Positions 56,638-64,000 of a DNA stretch of 64,000 nucleotides are shown one piece after another. Position 1 is the stretch's first letter; each line of letters begins with the position of its first letter. Source of the stretch: Silene conica (Eukaryota > Streptophyta > Magnoliopsida > Caryophyllales > Caryophyllaceae); contig CM055316.2 in NCBI GenBank assembly GCA_029255685.2, positions 84,628,861-84,692,860 on the forward strand. Direction: 5' to 3'. The notes below the pieces were generated by a model that was given only the letters and a program-made list of their open reading frames with translations, was not told the DNA's origin and did no database searches. The position numbers and the translations under genes are program-made.

Positions 56638-57119
56638 CTGTAAAATACGAAACACAAGGATGTAATAAAATACAACACAACCAAACTGTACACATTTAAG
56701 AGACATTAACTACTCCGATCCCGACCCTTTGATGGAAAAGTAATAAAGGATATCAATAAAAGGACATCAAGGAGGTAAAACCCATGTACATGACGACACC
56801 AAGAGAGTGATGCACTGATGCCCATAAACAAAAGGAGGACAAGAATATTAATAAGCTATCATGAAAAAAAATTTCTATAAGAAGAACCAAATTTAACCAA
56901 CCAACGTACATTTTCTCGGCACGGCCTTAAACCATGAACCTAATGATGCTTTTAAGGGAAACATAACATTCACGGACGGCAGATGGCATATAGGGATCAG
57001 AGAAAATTCTTTTCATCAGCTACTAGTCCTTCCTGTTGCTATCATTTGCCGAAAGATTACATAAGATGTAAGAACTGAAATTGAGTTACCCCGTCAAAGA
57101 TGCCCGTCAACCCTCATCA
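56638..57119. other. Intergenic or former intron DNA
   Basis: No exon of callose synthase or other gene recognised. Confidence 0.45.
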
Positions 57120-58042
57120 CCATTAATCAGTTCTCTCATCAACTACAGGGACATTAGATGTCTGCCTTTTACCAGGGACCCTCTCCTCATCACTCTCCCC
57201 TTGAGTGTCTTCCTCATCTCCACTCTCATCATAATCACTAAGGATAACAAGTGTCTTACCAGCGTTAGGTAAACCAGCTTCAGTGCACTGATCCTCTTGA
57301 CCCTCTTGTCCAGTGAGCTTACCAGCAACAACTTCAAGTTCTAATTGATGTGCAATCTTCACAGCATTTGCATTTCATGCCTTTGCCCTCAGTCTCAATT
57401 GTATTAGTTGATTAACTCATCATCATCATCATTAAAACCAACATCAGATAACTCATCAGTATATATACATCTTCACCATCATCACCATCCTTATCATCAT
57501 TGTTTACACTATCACCATCATCCTTATCATTACTGTTTACCTCCTCGTCATCTTCAGGATTATAACCTGGATCTTCTTCTTCACCCTCACTTAAGTCATC
57601 ACTCCTCTCAGACCAGTTCAGACAAGCCTCATCAGCTCTATCTTCATAATCATTAAACAAATCTGCTACTGTGTAGTCACTAAAATCAAAAGATGGTCCA
57701 CTACTGCCAACCAAATTCACATGATCTTCAACCAAATCTTCAATATGTAGTGGTGCTTTCTCAGTTCCTATTTTTGGAGAGTTGTTAAATCTGGTGAGCT
57801 TCTAATAACAGAAGTTGTTTCCGAACATTTTTTTGGTGATTTAATGGTTTTTTTTTGCTATTGTCTTTAGATTTGAGAGTTGTTTCGGAAGATAAGTTGC
57901 TCACAGCAGTAGTTGGTCCCTCAAGTGGTTGTGGTTTATGAGGAGCTGATATTGGTTGTTTGAGCGTGTTAAATGAAGGGGGTTGCGAAAGGTCGTCGAT
58001 GTTTTGCGACAAATCGTCGACGTTTTTTATAAAAAAGACCAA
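57120..58042 (-). pseudogene. Acidic N-terminal remnants of a Mutator-like transposase (tentative)
   Basis: Three minus-strand frames in series (58042-57785, 57735-57412, 57362-57123). They hold a Ser/Lys/Pro-rich segment, then a strongly Asp/Glu-rich segment with SFDFSDYTVADLF and SEGEEEDPGYNPEDDEE, then another acidic one. Plant MuDR-type transposases have such an acidic linker before their zinc-finger and catalytic domains, neither of which is present. I cannot exclude an unrelated acidic gene remnant. Confidence 0.35.
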
Positions 58043-58166
58043 GCTTACCCTTTTCTCCTTATCTCTCTAGAAATTATTCTCCCAAACAAAAACCTCAGAA
58101 AAACAACTATTTTAAAAAATCGGTAGAAAACAACGAACAACAACATCAAACAACGACAACGATTCA

Positions 58167-59385
58167 ATGTCAAACAACGATTCATCGGTAAGTAACTAAA
58201 ATCTAATTTTTTTTGAATTAATTTTTATTGAATTACATGTTTAAGCCATTTAGTTGATATTAGGTAGAATTATACGTAGAAGTCATTGAATACGACAAAC
58301 TGTAGGATCGAAATTTTGCATTAGACTTGAAAAATTCCCGTCCTAGGTAGGTTAGGACGTGAAAAATTCCCGTCCTAGGTAGGTTTGGACGTGAATGTTG
58401 GTCGTCCATTGGTGGTAAGGACGTGTGACATTCACGTCCAGTGATGGTGAGGGCGTGATTTTTGGTCGTCCAATGTTGGTTTGGACGTGTAAATCACACG
58501 TCCCGTAAGGTGTTGGACGTGTGATTTACACGTCCCATATGGAGTTGGACGTGAATAGTACACGTCCCTCCATGGTTTGGTCGTGTACTATTCACGTCCA
58601 TACGCGGTGAGGACGACCAGTTTTCAAGTCCCTTATTTTTCTGTCATTTTATTAAATTTTTAACATAAATTTAGGTTTTTTTAATATTTTTTAATCTAAC
58701 AATTACCAATTTTGCGTGTTAACAGGATTCGTTTGAGGAGTTTGGTGGAAATGAGGTTAATTACAACCGCCTATTTGAGACGGTTTCATCTTTTGAAAGT
58801 CGGGATGAGGCGTTTGACTGGGCTCCGAAAATAGCTTACGATAACGGTTTTGCTTTAGTAAAAGTAACAAATGGGGCCAAAAATCGTAGACAACCGGAGT
58901 TGCTCGGGTCATACTTTTGATGTTCAAGGTACATACGGCCGAACCAGAAAGAAGATAGATCCTGAGAAACCGGAGAATCCTAGTAAGAGAGGGTCGGCTA
59001 AGTGCGAATGTTTGTTTAGGATTCGAGTCGTGCAGGAGTACGCCCATGTTGTAGATGGGAAGCCGACGATTGTTTGGTACATTCTTACTTCTCCGGATGG
59101 TGGATATCACAACCACGAAGTATCAAACTATAAGGATGGGGATAGACATGCATTTTGCTGGTTTGGATGCACAAGAGAAAAAATTCGTGAGGCAACAAGT
59201 CCGGGCATCGATTCCGCCGAGGGATATCAAGAACGGTCTTCATCAAAGAACCCCGGATAAACCCCGACCAACAAGCGGGCAAATTTATAGCGAGGCGAAC
59301 AAGGTTCGGCGTGAGATGAGAGGAAGTAGGGCAAATTTAAAATTGTGGTTACCGTTTGAATTTCAAAATGTTACCGTTATACTCT
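58167..59385 (+). pseudogene. Mutator/FAR1-like DNA-binding domain gene, frameshifted
   Basis: Exon 1 (58167-58187) encodes MSNNDSS and ends at GTAAGT. Exon 2 starts at 58726 after TTAACAG with DSFEEFGGNE. The frame then reads a FAR1/WRKY-GCM1-type segment (FESRDEAFDWAPKIAYDNGF), stops at 58918, continues in a second frame (KCECLFRIRVVQEY... GGYHNHEVSNYKDGDRHAF) and shifts to a third near 59150 (EKKFVRQQVRASIPPRDIKN). The CxCxF and HNHE elements are the zinc-binding residues of this fold. Two frameshifts and the lack of a catalytic domain make it a relic. The intron between exons 1 and 2 contains the 32 bp array. Confidence 0.6.
58323..58631 (+). repeat. Ten-unit dyad array with exact 32 bp period
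   Basis: Ten 21 bp units begin at 58323, 58355, 58387, 58419, 58451, 58483, 58515, 58547, 58579 and 58611, always 32 bp apart. Most fit GGACGTG-N7-CACGTCC, so each is itself dyad-symmetric. The 11 bp spacers vary but often carry GGT or GGA. Units 6 and 7 have cores TAAATCA and TGATTTA and are exact reverse complements. Units 8 and 9 (AATAGTA, TACTATT) are reverse complements with one mismatch, and units 3 and 4 nearly so. Adjacent units can therefore pair as 21 bp stems with 11 nt loops. Confidence 0.93.
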
Positions 59386-59488
59386 AACTTCTTATAAATA
59401 GTGGTTTTTATGTTCATTGTAATCGCAATAACACACCTTATTCACTACTAAAACTCAAAACTATTAAGATGGTTCTCACAAACACTAA
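59386..59488 (+). promoter_or_regulatory. Possible promoter before the 59.5 kb frame
   Basis: TTATAAATA at about 59391 is followed 70 bp later by an ATG (59469) that opens only a 13-codon frame. Weak evidence for a core promoter. Confidence 0.3.
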
Positions 59489-59962
59489 AAAAACAGATGT
59501 TATCAGCTAAGGATCGATCTTATCGCTACGGAGTTCCCAGTGCTAGTGCCTCGCCTTGAACTAGTCATTCCAAATGACACTGTGTGGGGCATGGTAGAAA
59601 ATCCTCCAATTGGCAGCCTTTTTAACATCCTAGCAGGTAACCCCAACCTCACTCCGGCTGTTACCGACGAGGTTGTTTCTGATGAAACTGTAACTGAGAA
59701 GATGTGGGAGTTTCGCAGGTTAAACAATGATTTCCTTGTCTATATTGAGCGTTTACTAACCTTGATAGACTACGTATCACTATCAGATTTATGTGCCGGT
59801 AGAGTGTTCAACCTAGGAAATGTCCAACTCCGCTTAATTGAGTTATATGATCGATACGTGGCTAGCCAACCTGAAGAAATTGAAGCTGGAGATTACGAAG
59901 GACTCTGGATTCTTCATCTTCATCATCCAAAGATAATTAAGTTCTGTAAAACTATGTTCTAA
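59489..59962 (+). CDS. Hypothetical protein, no ATG in frame, probably transposon-derived
   Basis: The frame is open from 59489 to TAA/TAG after 59961 (~157 codons) without an in-frame ATG near its start. The nearest ATG (59469) is in another frame, so a small indel near 59500-59510 may have separated them. The C-terminal ~70 residues are rich in Leu/Tyr and end HLHHPKIIKFCKTMF. I do not recognise the family. Composition looks like real coding sequence, and it lies between two transposon-type relics. Confidence 0.35.
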   Translation, partial: KNRCYQLRIDLIATEFPVLVPRLELVIPNDTVWGMVENPPIGSLFNILAGNPNLTPAVTDEVVSDETVTEKMWEFRRLNNDFLVYIERLLTLIDYVSLSDLCAGRVFNLGNVQLRLIELYDRYVASQPEEIEAGDYEGLWILHLHHPKIIKFCKTMF

Positions 59963-60184
59963 TTACGATTTATGTTTGATGTGTTTTAATTAATGTACGA
60001 TGTAAGCTATGTTTTGATTAGGTTACTATTAGTAAAAATCTATTTCAATTAAAAAACTACGAGTTCCTAATAAATATTAAAATATCCATACAAAACACAA
60101 CTAAAAAAGTCCATACATAAGAAAACTAAAAAGGTTCATACATAAGAAAACTAAAAAAGTCCATACATAAGAAAACTAAAAAAA
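59963..60184. repeat. Short spacer with 25 bp x 3 tandem
   Basis: Three 25 bp units (60101-60125, 60126-60150, 60151-60175) built on CTAAAAAAGTCCATACATAA, in the spacer between two converging frames. Confidence 0.8.
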
Positions 60185-60331
60185 CTAAGGGGTGTGGTCA
60201 TCACCCTCATCATCATCATCATCATCAGCATCAGCATCAGCAACAACGTCCTCAACGTCTAGCTTTATTATGGAGAACCGCTCCATCTCATTCACCAAGT
60301 GCCGCACGTACTGCCACTTCCGGTCGGGGGG

Positions 60332-61603
60332 CTAACTGTAAATCTCCGAGAAATGACGAGTAACAGTTCGGCCAACCTCTGGCTCCTCGCTGAAAGGGAG
60401 TGAGCGCATCTTAACACGACGTGCAGGGGGGTAGAAGTATGGGTGAGAAATCTTGTTATACCAGCTCATGTAGCGTAGATCACACTGAAACGGCATCAAA
60501 GCCAGGTCATGACGGTGCCTCGACACAAGCTCAGCCTCTTTCAAACCCCAATCCAAATCAGCACTATCACCATACGACAGCCTGTAACCCTGAGACGGCT
60601 TTGCCGGACGCATCTCGACAGCTGAATACAACATAGGGTTCGGGATAACCTGAACATAACCGTACTGACGGAGACACCTATCAGGCTGGTACGACTCCAT
60701 TATATTCAGAAACCTAATCACGCCCGTGTAGAGCGAAGTACGACAAGACCTGTGTGGGCTGACACCGTAAGGGAGCCACGAGACGTGCTCCGCCCTCAGC
60801 CCGTCCAACCTCTGTCTGTGCTGCTCCAACAACGCCGCATCTCCCCTAAACCTAGGAACCCGTGACCAAGCCTCGACAAGTGGTCGTCCCTCAACATAAT
60901 ATCCCGAGTGAGGCCTGAACGTCGGAAAGTACTCGTAAATCCAAGCCTGGAGCAACGACAAACAACCGCTAACCCCAGCTGCCTCGCTACGCGAAGCCAT
61001 CCCCAACTGTCGGTACGGGTACGCCAATGTCGCGGCCCCCCAAGCATAGTCGCCGATATCATCTAACTCATCGAACAACGACAACATACGAGCAACAACC
61101 CTATCACTGGACTTGTCGGTGAACAAAGTCTGTCCAACCAACAACATCATGTAAGCCCGTAGGGAGTCATGGTGGCTCCCCTTCTCCGCAAGCTCCATCA
61201 GCTTCTTCACTAAAATCCCACCACCCTTGTAAAAGGGTGCTCTCACGTCCTTCACGTCCATGCCGAACAAGGCCGCCAACTTCCCCTTCAGACCAATCTC
61301 CCCCCTCGTATGACCCTCGTCCATAACCCTAGCGCTATCCACCCGTATGCAGAGGATCCTGTGAACGTCGTGCAACAGTATCGTAATCTCACCAAACGAC
61401 ATGTGAAAAGTGTTGGTGTCCGGCTGCCACCTCTCAACGAACGCACTGATAAGGTTCTCATCCAACCCGGTGGTAAAAAATGAACTAAGATGATCAAGCC
61501 CGCTCTCGACAACTCTCGCCATCACCGAAAAACAGTTCTTCATCTTACTCATTGATGCATGTCGTTTATGCACCAAAAATAAAAGCCTAGGTACTACTAA
61601 CAT
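60332..61603 (-). CDS. Plant mobile domain (PMD) protein, tail cut by an in-frame stop
   Basis: A 423 aa frame with the PMD (aminotransferase-like) fold. LISAFVERWQPDTNTFHMSF and GEITILLHDVHRILCI match its start. DYAWGAATLAYPYRQLGMAS and LSLLQAWIYEYFP match its centre. PMD occurs in MAIN/MAIL genes (silencing, genome stability) and in many MULE and Ty3 transposons that captured it. After TAG at 60332-60334 the same frame runs on for about 50 codons, with WQYVRHLVNEMERF and a (D/A)n acidic tail, to TAG at 60185-60187. The stop therefore looks premature. M1 at 61603 or the Met at MSKMKN could start it. The repeat-rich surroundings favour a transposon origin. Confidence 0.75.
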   Translation of the reverse strand: MLVVPRLLFLVHKRHASMSKMKNCFSVMARVVESGLDHLSSFFTTGLDENLISAFVERWQPDTNTFHMSFGEITILLHDVHRILCIRVDSARVMDEGHTRGEIGLKGKLAALFGMDVKDVRAPFYKGGGILVKKLMELAEKGSHHDSLRAYMMLLVGQTLFTDKSSDRVVARMLSLFDELDDIGDYAWGAATLAYPYRQLGMASRSEAAGVSGCLSLLQAWIYEYFPTFRPHSGYYVEGRPLVEAWSRVPRFRGDAALLEQHRQRLDGLRAEHVSWLPYGVSPHRSCRTSLYTGVIRFLNIMESYQPDRCLRQYGYVQVIPNPMLYSAVEMRPAKPSQGYRLSYGDSADLDWGLKEAELVSRHRHDLALMPFQCDLRYMSWYNKISHPYFYPPARRVKMRSLPFSEEPEVGRTVTRHFSEIYS

Positions 61604-62850
61604 AAGCTAGTGGTAAATAGGGTTGATCTCCTCAGGGAAGCAAACTTGTTCAACTAACAGTTTTTACCTATGGTCACAAAATTGGGGGTTTTGAATAGTG
61701 ATAACTAAACTACGATATAGGGATAAACAAGGAATGAAAATACGAGAAATAACACAAGTTGAGATAAAAATCTAGGAAAGGGAATATGTTGGGAACTCGT
61801 GTCGTTGTGTCTTACGTATGATTATCGTAACTGGGGTAGGCCAATTAGTAGTAGGAAAGGTTGGGTTATTACGGTCAAGTCTCAAACCCGACTATACCTT
61901 CCGGTCTTAAGTCCCCCTAAGGTCGTTTTTGCTTAACTTCCGCTCTCACAAAAACTATTTAAAATCAATAAATAAGTCTTACCCTTCCAACCTTCCGGTC
62001 TAGGTCGGGAATTAACTAGATGTAAGGTCTCATGCGTGCACTCACTAAACCGAACATAAATTAAATTGTTTAACGATTACTCCCACCAAAAACGGTCTAA
62101 CCCGACTACAACATATCATACATTCGACACAATTCCCTCATCCCAACATATAAAAGATTTAGCTACTCATGATGGGGTCAACAATGCTTACGACGAATAC
62201 GAGAAAACTAGCATACGACATGATAAATTGATAAACAAAAATCAGATTATAAACAGTAGGCAAGGGATTCGAAATAACGAGAAGCAAGGGAAAAAGGGAT
62301 GCGATTTTGGTAATCTTAAGACGGATATAAAAACAAAGGACTAGCGTACGATACGATACAAATTAAACACGGATTTAGAATTAATAAATTAAAACTAGAA
62401 ACAGGGGTTGACAAAGAGAAATGAATGACAACAAAAAGTAAAATCAGAAGCGGGAATGACGGACGAACAACTACGAAGAACATAAACGATCGAAACAGAG
62501 TATTACGCGCGAAACAGATCGAAAATCACAAAACGAAAACAATGAATAGAAACTGAAATAAGATTAGAGAATAAAGAGAAGAGAAGAGAAAATTACAGTA
62601 ACAAAAGCGAGAGCAGAGATTGGAATCCTTGGAACGGAAGAACGAAGAACGAAGAACGAAGAACTCCGTATATTACTAAAACTGTGACGGCTACAAGGTT
62701 CAGAAAATAACTAAGAGTGAAAGGAGTTTTAGAGAGTAAAATTAGGGTCTGCAAACTTGATACCTAATGCTCTCAAACGAGCTTCTTTAAATAAGCAAAT
62801 AAAATTAAACTGCAGTAATAACTAAGTGAACACGAAGAGTCTCTAAGCTC
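61604..62850. other. Repeat-like DNA upstream of the PMD frame
   Basis: No gene. GC and style differ from the desert at 1-15 kb and resemble a transposon leader or LTR. A GAACGAA heptamer tandem lies at about 62638-62668. The 92-codon frame at 62066 is not recognised. Confidence 0.4.
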
Positions 62851-63082
62851 TCGATCGAGGGAAATTTCCTCTCGATCGAGCTCTTTAGCTTTCACAAACC
62901 GGTCGATCGAATGGTAGAAGGTTACTCGATCGACTCCTCTTCTTTGGCACCTCTCGATCGATCACTTAGGCTTTCGACCGAGTGCTTTCTTCTTGGATAC
63001 CTCTCGATCGAGCATAGGACAGCTCGATCGAGGACTTTTCTTCATCTGGATCCCTCGATCGAGCACAGGACAGCTCGATCGA
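62851..63082. repeat. Array of TCGATCGA palindromes
   Basis: The octamer TCGATCGA (one variant TCGACCGA) starts at 62851, 62872, 62903, 62926, 62954, 62974, 63004, 63024, 63055 and 63075. In the right half spacings alternate 20 and 30-31 bp, a 51 bp higher unit with CTCGATCGAG paired around AGGACAG. Open frames across it repeat SIEHRTARSRTF and are by-products. Confidence 0.88.
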
Positions 63083-64000
63083 GGACTTTTCTCCTCGATG
63101 GGTTCTTCGACAGGCTTATGGGTTGATTCTTCACTTCAAAACTCTCGATTGACATGTAACCAACCGCGGTTCTTCCATCGACTATTGAAAAAAAGTGCTT
63201 TGAGGCAGAAAGAGCTCGGTTTCCGCTACTATTCGGTCACTATCTGCAAAATAGCAACACGAACACAAAGTAGCACATACGGGGTATAAAATGATATAAA
63301 ATCATCAATTACTATGAGAATGTGTGCTAAAACAAGACTAAAAAGTCTATATATACAAAATGCACACATCACTCATCTTCTCCAAGGCACCCGACCTCTC
63401 GTAGCACAAAAGTCACGATCTCACGCTACCCTGATCCGTCCAACTACTGCAAGCTACGTGGCCACCGAAGCTACATATGACACTAACTACAGACGGACCC
63501 TCCCCTCAGCCGGACCGGTAAGACGCCAGAAAAGATCCGGAGTCTTCTTCCTCCCCCTGTGCTACTAGAGGCACCCTCCACAAATGGCCTATATCGGTCG
63601 CTACCATCTGTAGAAAATAATTTCTTAAATTACTTATAAAAGTATTAATCATATTAATACCGCCAAGGATTATATCAAAAACGATTCAAGAAAACCTCAA
63701 TTGTAAGAATTAAACAGTCAAGAATATAGAAATAACTTTTAGTCCTATATGAGATTGGCCTAAGAACAACCTAGTATAAACCCAAACTTCAAGATAGAAG
63801 TTCTCCTCAGATTGCACCCAAGATGACTGAGAAAGATCCCTTCAAAGCTCCTCCTAAATTACTATTAATTATTTTAGAGGATTTGTTTGGGATTTAAGAT
63901 GATAAACTGATCTAGAAAAATAAGAGAGAAAAACAACTTCTTCTTGTTCTCCTACCACACAACCGAAAATCTCTACTTATAGGGTTTTGGTTTGTGTTGG
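63083..64000. other. Unassigned right end of the window
   Basis: No gene supported. An 84-codon frame at 63314-63568 has no recognised motif. The last 400 bases (GGCCTAAGAACAACC... TAAACCCAAACTTC) could be part of a repeat continuing beyond the window. Confidence 0.4.

Noticed and set aside
58323..58631. CRISPR-like array
   Set aside because: Plant nuclear DNA, no cas genes, spacers are only 11 bp and similar to each other, and the repeats are diverged dyads.
62911..63289. Frames with repeated SIEHRTARSRTF-like words
   Set aside because: By-products of the TCGATCGA array.

Overview
This is a 64 kb piece of a plant nuclear genome: AT-rich, with spliced genes, plastid-targeted and cytosolic plant proteins, and many DNA transposons. 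The species cannot be read from the sequence. Repeat style and gene content suggest a eudicot, perhaps Caryophyllales; that is inference.

Three host genes look intact. At 16.2-18.0 kb (+) is an intronless 9-cis-epoxycarotenoid dioxygenase (NCED), the committed step of abscisic acid synthesis, with an ABRE/G-box and TATA box upstream. At 31.1-32.4 kb (+) is translation release factor eRF1. Its TAG stop is followed by CAATTA, a known readthrough context, and two apparent 3'UTR introns keep the readthrough frame open for 106 more codons. At 48.6-55.1 kb (-) is a nine-exon gene for a membrane-anchored DnaJ protein of the DNAJC14/Jiv type (560 aa); I rebuilt its exons and all phases agree.

From 34.5 to 47.5 kb lies an endogenous caulimovirid (plant pararetrovirus) copy with tRNA-Met primer site, TATA box, movement protein, capsid, zinc finger and protease-RT-RNase H regions, bounded by a ~31 bp direct repeat. 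Its capsid part is broken by stops and frame changes, but 912 codons of the protease-RT-RNase H part are open. A 6,267 bp CACTA (En/Spm) transposon sits inside the movement-protein gene with a perfect CTT target duplication. It carries a C-terminally truncated TNP2 transposase, an intact six-exon TNPA-like gene, palindromic subterminal repeats and a ~212 bp near-perfect hairpin upstream of the transposase.

1-16 kb is a gene desert with MITEs of several superfamilies (Harbinger, Stowaway, hAT, Mutator-type with 9 bp duplications), a likely pair of nested Helitrons in opposite orientation, a ~95 bp minisatellite and retroposon poly(A) scars. 18-30 kb is similar but emptier.

56-64 kb is a transposon graveyard: two callose synthase exons stranded alone, Mutator/FAR1-like fragments, an exactly 32-bp-periodic array of ten 21-bp dyads within a likely intron, a plant-mobile-domain ORF with an in-frame stop before an acidic tail, and an array of TCGATCGA palindromes.
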